From positions 3,100,001 to 3,164,000 of the forward strand of contig OZ017751.1 in the NCBI GenBank assembly GCA_963969365.1: 64,000 nt of DNA. Direction: 5' to 3'. A model generated the notes under the pieces. The model searched no databases and was not told where the DNA came from. It was given only the letters and a program-made list of their open reading frames with translations. Below are positions 34,001 through 44,700 of the stretch, one piece after another. Each line of letters opens with the position of its first letter. The first letter of the stretch is position 1. Both the position numbers and the translations under genes were made by a program. The DNA is from Asterochloris sp. CNOR1 (taxonomy: Eukaryota > Chlorophyta > Trebouxiophyceae > Trebouxiales > Trebouxiaceae).

Positions 34001-37000
34001 GGAGGTGTTCAGCGAGCCAGACACCTTTGCCCTGATCTCGAAGAAGGGTTGGCGCGTGCTGCTGGCCCTGCAGCTGGTGGTGACGTGTGTGCGCCAGGGG
34101 CGTGACGATTGGCAGGAGTGGAGTGCCGTGGCTGTCACTGAGCACCAGAACATTGCCAACCCGTCAGGTGGGCTGCTGCCTGCGGTTGTGAGCAGCCCCT
34201 GCGGTGCTGTTGTCAGCCTGTCAGGTGGGGGGCCTTGCCGAGGCAGGCTGTCCATTGCAGCACCCTTTGCAACAGTGCAGATTTACAGGCAGGCTCCTGA
34301 GCAGCACCAGGAAGCACCAGAAGCAAAATGTCATTCATCTTCATGTGAGTGCCCGCAAGGCAAGGGACCAGGAGCAAAGGTGTTCTGCATGTCTCCCTGT
34401 CACTACACTCTGGCCATCCAGATACCAACGTAAGGTGCAGCTCTGTCGCTCTGCAGCTTATGCCCCCGCCTTGCTGAAGCATGCCGATGCTGCTGTGATT
34501 CACACGCTATGCAATTGGCAAATGTCGATGTTGCCTGCCAAGAGCCTTCTGTCACATGGTGTGAGCGCTTGGCAGCCATGTACTGTGCAGCTTACAGACG
34601 ACTTGTCGACTGTAATTTTAAGGGCATGTCAGCAGCTCTCACCACACTGGGGTCCTTCAGAAATCTTTGAGGACAGAATCTTTGATTCTGTCCTCAGCAG
34701 CTCATGTGCCTTGTGTCTGCAGCGTGGGCCAAGCGGCAAAGCACAGCAATCATCAAAGACATAGGGGCTGCAGCCAAGAAGATGGATGAGGCAACCGGAG
34801 ACCTCTGCAATGAGGCCTGCATCTCTGTGGACAAGTTGAGCCAGGCTTCATGGAACTACGCAGGCTTTCTGCCTAATGGCATTGATCGCTGAGGCTACTG
34901 CAAGGGCCCCATGCTGGTGACAAGCAAATGGGCACCGTTGTCGGTTAGCTCAGGCATCAGCGAGCAGCATGTGCTTAGGCAGGGCAACACATCACACCTT
35001 CCTCAGGGCCATGGCTGGTCTGTGCTGGTCGTCTGTTGTGCCTCTGTGCTGCAAAAGAGTTGCCAAGCGTTGGCACTTGCACTTCACAATTGCATGGCTT
35101 GCAGTCTGCTTCTCCTCCTTCGATGGCATTGCCCAGCCATGCTGACACAGCTTTGGCTGCAGCATGTGCCTTGCTCAGGTGTCTTATATCCCTACTGTTG
35201 CAAAAAAGCAGCCGGTAGGAGCTACGGCTTTCAAGAGACACAGCGTGTGACCAAGCTACAAGCAGCTACATATGCCTGCAGTTTGTGGGGCAGGCCCTGA
35301 CGCTGACCTCTTTAGCCAGCCTGGAGCCCGAGTTCGCTGCCATGGCTGAGCGGGAGGCACAGGAGACGAGCAATGACCTACTCAACGTGAGCAGCAGTGC
35401 CTGAACACATCACACCAAAAGACCGACACTGAGCAGTACAGGAACTGGGGCGCCATGTACCACATTGCGCAGGGTAGAGCAGCATATAGCCATGCATGGC
35501 ATCGCGGCAGTCTCAGCTGCATTGCACCCCTGGCACAAGGTGAAGTGCCAGAGCTGTGCTGCCTGAAGAGCAGCAGTCAGTTGTATGAAGGCAACAGTGC
35601 ATCCTGTCTTGGCCACCCAAGGGCACACCTGAGAGCGCCAGCCTCAAGTTGCAAGCTGAAAAAGAGCAGGCTGCCACTCACTGACTGGGACTCAGTCATA
35701 CAAGCTCCTGCAAGCTGAATCTGTGCAGGCTGCCACTTGTTGACTGTGACGCAGTCAGCAGGTATGCCAGGAACTCTGTTCCTCGGTGTGCCAGTAGCTA
35801 ATGCCATGCAGGTCAACAGCAGGAATTTTCCTGGTGGTGCCCCACAGCCACCAACTATCCCCATCTTCTGCTTGTCATTTATCTTTGAGCCCCTGTCGAG
35901 CATCTACAGATTCATGCTCTGGTGCAGACCATCCCTGTTGAGGAGCCAAAGGCCGATAAAGGATTGCAGGCAGCCCTCCACAACAGGCACTGCCGAAGTT
36001 GCTGAGGGCCACTCGTGTGTTGCTGTGCAGGAGGCTGCGAATGAGGAGCTTGGTCCCGCACTAAGTGCTCTTAGGGGCAATTCATTTTACATGGTCAGCG
36101 TGTTGCTGGCCTTCAAGCCAAGTACATCATCAGCTGCACCAAGTGCCTACGCACTTCCAATCATGTGAATAGCGCTGGCAGGCATGGTATAACATGGAAG
36201 GCAGATCAGGGACCAATAAAGTGGCAGAAGCACGAGCTGAAAGCATGCATGTCCCAATGCAGGCAGCTGAGGCAGAGAAGCTCAAGAAGGCCACAGAGGA
36301 GCTCGAGAAGGCCAAAAGGGCAGCCGGAAGGAAGCAGAGCAGGCGCAGAGGCGGGCGGAGCAGCAGGCGGCGGCACGTGAGGCAGAAGCGGAGGCGAGGA
36401 GGGAGCAGGAGCTCCAGCAGGCTGCTGCGCTCAAGCAAGAGCGGGTCAACAAAGAGCGCCAGGACAGGCTGCGCAAGGTGAGGTTTGCACGGGGTTCCCA
36501 GAGGCTGGCATGCTGCACCTGGAGCAGATAGATAGGGCTGTACTTGATGCAGGAGCTGCCAATGGTTAGCATGGGTTGGCAGCAGCTTGATCAGGTGGAT
36601 TAGGGTATGGGGCCAGGCTGCACCACCCGACTGGCGTGCACTCTTGTGTGTTTGCATGCGAAGGGCCTGCGCCTAGTCCCCAGCATGAGCAGCTGCACAA
36701 GGTGGGGTCTTTACCTGCCTGTGTGGTTTGTTGCATCACTTGGCAGGCTGCTAAGGTCAGCCAGGTGCAGCACAGGCAAGTCCAAAATGGGCTGACTTAC
36801 TGAGAATGACAGCAACCATTTTCTCAATCCTTACTATGCTGAGGAACCCGTGCGGAGAATTGATCATGCTAAAACTGAAGCCCTGGACCATACACACCTG
36901 TGAGGCATGCACCTATGCTGATGCATATCATACCTGAGTGGGACATGCTTGATAGAATCTTGCAAGCGTGCAGAACAAAATCATCTTCAGGGGCAAATTC

Positions 37001-38869
37001 TAGACACCAACACTGCAGCAGCTCATTTGCCACCCTGCAGTCCTTGCAGCAAAGATGTCACTATACCGACCTGCAGGACCAGGAGGAGCGTGAGCGTGCT
37101 GAGAGGGAGCACGCGGAGCAGAAAGCAAAGGAGTGCCAGGCAGCAGAGCAGGCCGCCCTTCGGGTGAGGCCATGTGCTGAGGTGCCTTTTTGAGGGACCT
37201 GGTCGCTGTCTGCTTGCAGCAGGTGGAAGGTCATGCTGTGGTAAGCTTTTGAAAGGCTGCAGTCTTCTGCCTGCAGTTGGTGGAGCATAGATGCTGCTTG
37301 CATGGGTGGCGTGGTGCGAGAGCTTTCCAAGCTTGCGGCAGGTGCAAAGCGGGTGCCTGTGGCTTACAGGGTCTCATGTGTCGACCAGTGGAGTAGCCTG
37401 ACGTTGCCCCGTTTGGAGTTCTGCTGGTGACTCTTCTGGATGCCCCAAAGTGCTTCAGGATTAGCTTGAGCAGCTGTGTGCTGGGCCATGGGCAACAAGA
37501 AGGGCGGCAGTCCCCAGCACAACATGTCTGGCATGCGGCACTCCAGCGCCGCACGCCAGGCGCGGCAGCCGGCTTGGCTCTGTGATGGGCACTGCCGTGC
37601 TTGGACCTTCCTGTGATGCTGCAGACACATGCAGAGCGCCAGAGAGTGGCATGGCACAGGTGTGCAGAGCGGATCTGAGGCTGGAGGGGGAACGAAGCCC
37701 TGTCCCAATCCCAAGGCGGCCAGGGGCGCTGAGAAAGCTGCAGATGCTGGCGCTGCCAGGCAACCCAAACTTGCTGCCTGCTGCAGGGCCTGCATTGCAG
37801 CCCGTCATGCCCTGTGACACCATTGATGATGGCAGCCACCATCTGAGCATTGTTGGCTGCTGCAGGTGCATGAGGCATGGGTGATGCAACAGTTGCTCCC
37901 ATTATCTGTCAGCACCACCAGGCTATGCCTACCTTGGCTCAGGAGGCTCAATTTCTGCTGCAGGCCCATGCAAGGCGCCAGCGTCTGCTGCACTAGGCCT
38001 CGCTACAGGGCCCGCCTTTTCTTCAGGCAGTGATCTTGGCAGCGCACAAGAACAATCCGAAAATGCGTGCCCAAAGGAGCAGTAACATCACCTGACGCAC
38101 AAGGCTCATTTGCTGCTGCAGGCTCACGCACAGCGCCAGCGCCTGGCGCATCAGGCCTGGCTGCGGGAGCACCCCGAGGTTCAGCTGCAGGAGCGGCCGC
38201 TGCGCGAGCTGGAGCCAGATGTCTTCAGGGGAGCCTCTGGCAATGCCACAGCGGTGAGTCGTGGCCTTGTCATGTGGTTGGCCCCTGTCAGGCAACTTGT
38301 GCAACATGGCCCAATGGTCATGACTCAGCAGTATGACCTGACCTGCAAATGCCATCCATGTACTGGGCCGATGCATATCACATCATCCAGACCTTCAAGG
38401 AAGGAGTTCAATGGCTGCATAACAGCGCTTGGTCCTGCAGCTTGTCCCTCCCACAAAGTGTGTCATGGGCACACACGTTGGCCACACTGCTTGAAAAGCA
38501 TGTCTGCTGTGGCCAGGCTATCTTAAGGGCAACTCTTGGGTGGGATGCATATGTCAAGTTGTTGCTTACGACATCTTTCCTCTGCAGCAGCAGCAGCAGC
38601 CCAACCAGCGGCGGCGCAAGGGGCAGCGGGACGCACACCCGCCAGACCCTGAAGCCCTGGAGGCACAGCTCCAGCATCACCAACAGCAGCAGCGTGCCGG
38701 CGGCAGGAATGGCAAGAAGCGGGGGAGCACCGTGCCGTCTGTGCCGCCCACCTTGTTTGACTTCCCTGACAGAACGGCGTCCTCTGGCGCTGGGGTAGGC
38801 TCTGACCAGGTGCCCAAGAACCAGTCTGGAGGGGACTCTGCAGGTGTGCTTTGCTAGCCGCTGGGGGTT

Positions 38870-39390
38870 GCTTACTGCATGGGTGACAGGCCACCTGCAA
38901 TGCTTTGCCTGCACCTCCCTAGGAGGCGACGCTGCAGGTGGTTGATGCAGGTGCCGCTGATCGTCGAGAGCTGCTTGCTGCATGGCTGACAGGGCACCTG
39001 CACTGCTTCGCCGTCACCACCCACTGGAGGGACGCTACAGGTGTGGGCTGCAATGGCCGCTGGCTTGCTGCCAGTCCTGTTGCCTGGCTGACAGGGCCGG
39101 CAGCGAGAGCCCGGGAACCCCTCTGGATGGGACGCTGCAGGCATGTGCTGTACCCCTCTTGCTGCTCTTCTTGCTGCGTGGCTGACAGGGCAAAAGCAGC
39201 ACTGCTGGCTGATGGTCAACCTGTGGAGGGGATGCTGCAGATACATGCCGCAGACCCTGCTGGCCTGCTGCGCGTCATGCTGCATTGCTGACAGGGCAAA
39301 AGCAGCGCTTCCCGACTATGTGTCATCCTGTGCATGGGCTGCTGCAGATGTCTGCTGAACTTGTCGTCGGCCTGCTGCTTGTCGTGCTGC
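38870..39390. repeat. About 100-bp tandem array, five copies (left arm)
   Basis: A block like GCATGGCTGACAGGGCA recurs near 38879, 38981, 39082, 39178 and 39283. Each is followed by a segment like GAGGGGACGCTGCAG. The array lies in an intron of the decayed U-box gene and has a counterpart in the right arm. Confidence 0.72.
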
Positions 39391-40966
39391 ATGGCTAGCA
39401 TACTACGTTGCTTCTTGTCCTGCCCTAGAACACTGCAGATGATCAGTTCTCAGTCCCAGTACATTGTGCTGTGCTTGTTCTTGCATGCTGACGTCCTGCA
39501 GCTGTGGAGCTTGACCACCGAGCACTGGAACGCAAGCAGCATGCAAGCAGCGCTGCCTGCCTGCACGACGAGCCTGAGCGAAGCTGCAATCTGGCGCAGC
39601 CTGTCTACATGATGAGCTTGAGCGAGTCTGCTTGCAGACAGTTCTTCTCTGCAGCTGGCGTGAGGCAAGCCCTATGCACACTTGCAGTTGTAGGAGACAC
39701 GCGAGAGGAGCGGGCAGCCGCTGCTATGACCGCCGCAGCACAGGCGCTCAAGCCGCGCCCTGGCAGGAGGGTCCAGCAGCAGCGCCCGCCGTCGCCCCCG
39801 CGGGCTGCATCGCCAGCCGCTGGGGCTGCCTTAGCAGCCTCCACGCTGCCTGGCCACCCCTGCTCTGGGGCAGCAGCAGCAGCAGCGGCAGGGCAGGGCG
39901 CCCACCTGCCTGCAGCGGTGGCCACTTTCAGAGCTGTGCCGACAGGCTTGGGGAATCTGGACGGGTTTCTGCCGCCTGAGAGCAGACCTTGGCAGCAGGT
40001 GGGCAGCGCTATGTGAGGTCTCTCATGCTGGCTGCCAGTGAGGGCATGGCACAGGCGGACAGCTTACCTGCACAGCGCAGTCTGTATGTCTGGTGGACGC
40101 AAGCTTTCTATGGAGCAATGCCTGTTTTGTCTCGCTTCTTGTTGGTAAGACAGAAGCAGCACCAAGCGGCCAGACCTAGCAGCAGCAGCTTGGGACGTCC
40201 GCAACTGCCATGCAGGCCCAAGCTGTGCCCCAGCCGCCCCTGCAGTTCAGCGCCCAGCAGTCTGGCACCTACTTCACACCTGAGCTGCCAGCAGGCTCTG
40301 CTGCAACGGCAGCCCCAGGGCAGAGCCACAGCGCGAGCTTGGCCTGTCCAATCAAGCCCAGGCCTCCAGAATCTGGGGCCCCGGCTGTTCCACAGGGAGC
40401 CTTCCCGGTGCCACCTCCGCAGCCAGCAGCAGCAGCGCCTTCTCACCCTGCTGCTGCTGAGGCTTGGGGAAATCCTGGGAAGGCCAGGCCTGAGGAAAAC
40501 AGCCCCTGGCTGGCCTACCTGCGATGCCCCCTCACCAAAGTAGGTTTGACTGGGTTTTGCTTTGCACTTTTTCCGTCTGGAGAAGTTCTGAGGCACCGAG
40601 TCCTAGCCATAGAGACGCTCTGCTGCCAGGCTGAACAGCTTCAGGGTGTCAGCTGCATGAATTCACTGCCTGCCCCTGTATTGCCTGCGGCACCTCCCAC
40701 GACGGTGCATCCATAGGCTTCATTCTCTTGGACGCCCCTCTGCTGCATGCATCACTGCCTCAGCAGGGACCAGGGCAGGGTTTAGGGCCTTTGTGGTAGC
40801 GACTGCATTGTGGGGCAGTACTCTTCCTGCATCAGGCTGTGGCAGGGTCCTGACAACACCTCAATGCATTGCCCTTTCACCCAGCTCAGGTCATGGTCTG
40901 CTGCACACTCAGTCAACTGCCCTGACGGCAGGTGCATCTCCGAATGTCACCTCTGTGCCTGTGCAG

Positions 40967-41143
40967 AAAGTGTTTGTGGACCCTATTCTTGCCCATGACG
41001 GGACCACCTTTGAGAGGTCGGCGCTGCTGGAGCACCTCAAAACAAGCACCATCAGCCCAACCACTGGTGTGGACCTGGGCAAGAACCCCACGCTCGTGCA
41101 GAATCGTTCCATCAAGAGCGCCATTGAGCATGTGTCAAGATGA
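40967..41143 (+). CDS. U-box terminal exon, left arm
   Basis: A 59-codon exon after ..GTGCAG encodes the core of a U-box: KVFVDPILAHDGTTFERSAL, then TISPTTGVDLG, and LVQNRSIKSAIEHVSR before the stop. With CPLTK from the preceding exon (ending 40539) it makes the typical C-P-x-x-x-x-x-F-x-D-P start of the fold. U-box domains bind E2 enzymes in ubiquitin ligases. It differs from the right-arm copy by only a few residues (EHL/EYL, EHV/EHL), so the exon appears conserved although the rest of the gene copy is damaged. Confidence 0.8.
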   Translation, partial: KVFVDPILAHDGTTFERSALLEHLKTSTISPTTGVDLGKNPTLVQNRSIKSAIEHVSR

Positions 41144-41294
41144 CGTCGACAGATGGAACTTATAATCATGCTCTTCTCCTCACCTCAGCCAGCTTCTGTT
41201 CAGTGACATCTCATGTGAAAGGAAGTGCCCTGCTCAATGCAAGTGAAGTATGGGCAGACACCGGCAAGATTCGTCTGGCAGCCTTTTCAGATGA

Positions 41295-41386
41295 GCGCCA
41301 TAGGTTTTGTGCTCCAGTGCTGTGAGTGTACCCACAGGACACCACACTCAGGCATAACTAGCCCTGCCTAATCAACCTTGTCAGGC
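41295..41386. other. Spacer at the centre of the inverted repeat
   Basis: Arm similarity can still be followed to CTGGCAGCCTTTTCAGATG ending near 41294, matched by its inverted counterpart CATCTGAAAGTGGCTGCC starting near 41387. The 92 bp between show no obvious symmetry and no gene. Confidence 0.6.
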
Positions 41387-41540
41387 ATCTGAAAGTGGCT
41401 GCCAGACAGATACCGCCAAAATGTGCCCTTACTCCACTTGCATGGGTAGCAGGGCACTTGCTTAAAATGAGATGTCTTTGAACAAAAGCTGAATGCAGTG
41501 AGCTGATGAAGAGCATGATGACGTTGTACATCTGTCGACG

Positions 41541-41717
41541 TCATCTTGACAGATGCTCAATGGCGCTCTTGATGGAACGATTCTGCACGAGCGTGGGGTT
41601 CTTGCCCAGGTCCACACCAGTGGTTGGGCTGATGGTGCTTGTTTTGAGGTACTCCAGCAGCGCTGACCTCTCAAAGGTGGTCCCATCATGGGCAAGAATA
41701 GGGTCCACAAACACTTT
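41541..41717 (-). CDS. U-box terminal exon, right arm
   Basis: This exon mirrors the left-arm one: 59 codons after GTGCAG, with FVDPILAHDG, SPTTGVDLG and NRSIKSAIEHLSR before the stop. The upstream exon ending at 41899 supplies RCPLTK. It is the C-terminal end of the large minus-strand gene. Confidence 0.85.
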   Translation of the reverse strand, partial: KVFVDPILAHDGTTFERSALLEYLKTSTISPTTGVDLGKNPTLVQNRSIKSAIEHLSR

Positions 41718-44700
41718 CTGCACAGGCATGGAGGTGACGATCAGTGATGCACCTGTCGTCAGGAGGCAGGCAGTGAATTCATGCAGCTGATACCTTTCTA
41801 ATGCTGTCCAGCCTGGCAGCAGAGCTTCTCCATGGCTGGGACTGAGAGCCTGAACATTTGCATTTTGCAGAAAAGCAGCGAAACCCAATGAAACCTACTT
41901 TGGTGAGGGGGCAGCGCAGAGAGGCCAGCCAAGGGCTGTCTTCCTCAGTTTGGGCCTTCCCAGAATTTGCCCGAGCCTCAGCAGCAGCAGCAGGCTGAGA
42001 AGGCGCTCCTGCTGCTGGCTGCGGAGGTGGCACAGGGAAGGCTCCATGTGGAGCAGGCCGGGCTCCAAACCCTGGGGGCCTGGGCTTGACTGGCCTGGGC
42101 AACCTTGCGCTGGGGCTCTGCTGCAGGGCTGCCTGCGCAGCAGAGCCTGCCGGCAGCTCTGGCGGGAAGTAGGAGCCGAACTGCTGGGCGCTGAACTGCT
42201 GGGGCGGTTGGGGCACAGCTGGGGCCTGCAAGGCAGACACAGACGACCCATGCTGCTGCAGATAGGTCTGGCCGCTTGTGGCTGCTTCCACTTTACCAGA
42301 GAGAGATAAGGGAAAACAGGAATTGCTCCACAGAATGCTTGTGTCCCCCAGACATACATTCTGCGCCATGCAGGTAAACTGTCTGCCTGTGTCATGCCCT
42401 CATTGGCATCGAACATGTACACAGCGCTGCCCCACCTGCTGCCCAGGTCTGCTCTCAAGCGGCAGAAACCCGTCCAGGTTACCAAAGCCCGGCGGGATGC
42501 GATGCGCCTGTGGGGCCCCCTGACTGGCGGCCCCGGGCAGAGCTCTGGCAGTGGCCACAGCTGCAGGCAGGTGTGCCCCCTGCCCTGCCGCTGCTGCTGC
42601 TGCCCCAGACCGGGGGTGGCCAGGCAACATGGAGGCGGCCGAGGCAGACCCAGCGGCCGGCGATGCAGCCCGCGGGGGCGACGGCGGGCGCTGCTGCTGC
42701 TGGCTCCTCCTGCCAGGGCGTGGCTTCAGCGCCTGCGCTGCGGCGGTCATAGCAGCGGCTGCCCGCTCGACTCGCGTGTCTGCCGGCCCTGCAAGTGTGC
42801 ATAGGGTGTCCCCCAGGGCCAGCTGCAGAGGCAGGTCATCTGCAGGCAGTCTCGCTCAAGCTCATCACGCAGGCAGGCTGTCAGATTGTAGCCTCGCTGA
42901 AGCCCAGTGTGCAGGCAGGCAGCGCTGCTTGCGTGCTGCTTGCGTCCCAGTGCCCGGTGGTCAAGCTTCACAGCTGCATGACATCAGCACACAAGGACCA
43001 GCACAGCACAGGGTAGCGGGACTGGCTGTGCTCTCCTGCAGCGTCATAGGCAAGGAATGCAGCCAGGCAGTATGTCAGCTGTGCAGCACAATAAGCTGCA
43101 GCCAACGACAGATCCCAGCAGACACCAGCCCACTCAGAGAGAGTGACACGCAGCTCGGCAGCACTGCTTCTGTCTGGCAGCAGTGAGACATAGCAGCCAA
43201 CCCACAGGGATAAACACCTGCAGCTACGCCCTGCAGAGGGCCTTGGGGGGACAGGCACTGCTAGTGCCCTGTCAAGAATGAGCATGACCCACAGTAAGCC
43301 AGCAGCAGTCGGACTGAAGCTGGAGCACCCCCTCCAGAGGTTGATATACAGTGACGTAGCGCTGCTGCTGCCCTGCCAGCTACCCAGCGAGGCAAGCAGC
43401 CCAGCAAACGGCCATGCTGCTGCCCTGTCATCTATGTCATAGAGCAAGAGGCCAACTGGCAGCAGCACAGACCTGCAGTGTCCTCTGCAGAGGATGCTCT
43501 ACAGCCAGGCAACACACCAGGCACAGCACACCTTGGTTCCTCACTGCAGGCCACTTCAGCCAGTCAACAAGACTGCAGCAAGCCAGCAGCAGGTGCAGCC
43601 CATGCCTGCAGCATCCCTCCGGAGGCAACCGGAGGCGCAGTGCTGCAGGTGTCCTGCCAGCCCCTGTGACAGCAAGCCAGCAGCAATTGCAGCCAACATC
43701 TGCAGCGTCCCCTGTAAAGAGAGGTGGAAGGCAAAGCATTGCAGGTGCCTCGCCAGCCATGCAGCAAGCAACCCCCAATGTCCAGCTGCAGCGGCAACAC
43801 CCACCTGCAGTCTCCCATACAGAGGGGCTGAAGGGTTGCAAGTCCTGTTCTAGGTTGCTGTCGTCCGCACAGCAAGCCAGCCTCGGTGGCCCGCTTGAGT
43901 TGCAATGCCCACCTGCAGCGTCGCCTCCAGACTGTGTCCTGGGCAGCTGGTCAGGGCCTGCTCCAGCGCTGTTTGACAACTTCCTATCGAGGAAGTCAAA
44001 CAAGGTGGGCGGCGCAGACGGCAGAGGCCCCTCCCGGTGCTTGCCGTTCGTGCCGGCAGCATGCTGCTGCTGTTGGTGACGCTGGAGCGCTGCCTCTGGG
44101 GCTTCATGGTCTGGCTGTTGAGCGTCTCGCTGTCCCTTGCGCCGCCGGTGGTTGAGCTGCTGCTGCTGCTGCAGAAGGAGGGTGTCGTAAGCAACAGAAC
44201 ATTGAGGGCAACAGGAGGGCTCTTCAGGGCACACAGATGCATGGCACCTGCACACAGGCAGCGAACCCTGCTGTGCGCAACAGTGAGGCAAAATGAGGCA
44301 ACTTATGGGTGCAGCTGCGGCGTCTGCAGGCAGGAAGATTGCTGTGTGCTGCGGCAAGTCTTTGGGGACAATGATGGAGGGCTTTGCCGGCGCTGTGGTG
44401 ATGGCTGCATGGCACCTGCATGTAAGGTGCATGTCGTGCCGTGCCTTTGTCTGAAGGTAAGGAAGGCGCAGACGATTTCCAGGCGCTGCTGGGGCCACTA
44501 CTGTGGCTCATGCAGGCAAGACTGACTTGCGTGTGGGCCATGTTGCACAGGGGCCAAGGGTCGTCACAAGGGCGCTGATGTGGGCACCACCGTGTGGCAC
44601 CCCAGCTCACTGTGCTGTGCCCCTATGCAAAGACAAGGCAGGAGCATGCCTCACGGGCCCACTGTTTTGGGTCCTGCAGGCAGGATGCTGGTGCAAGCCA

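Larger units (their letters stand above)
31785..41143 (+). pseudogene. Decayed, 5'-truncated copy of the U-box gene (left arm)
   Basis: This is the left-arm copy of the minus-strand U-box gene. It begins within an intron of the parent, so the N-terminal half is missing. A one-base loss near 32250 gives TGA at 32258-32260 in the exon encoding KLAERIRADAAT. An in-frame TAG lies at 32651-32653 inside a small local duplication. The donor corresponding to AAGCGCAA|GTATAC is destroyed (AATGATACC). The coiled-coil exon 36255-36480 changes frame near 36330. The final two exons remain open, and the U-box exon 40967-41143 is intact. It could be transcribed from upstream, even as a read-through of the OTU gene, so a short U-box product is not excluded. 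Confidence 0.7.

Noticed and set aside
38870-39390. Regular spacing of about 100 bp as a CRISPR-like array
   Set aside because: Units are contiguous degenerate tandem repeats without unique spacers, in a eukaryotic intron.
41895-42485. Alternative 196-codon minus-strand frame over the Pro/Gln-rich U-box exon
   Set aside because: It overlaps the frame that ends in RCPLTK and joins the U-box exon; this second frame stops at the splice site and has no domain.
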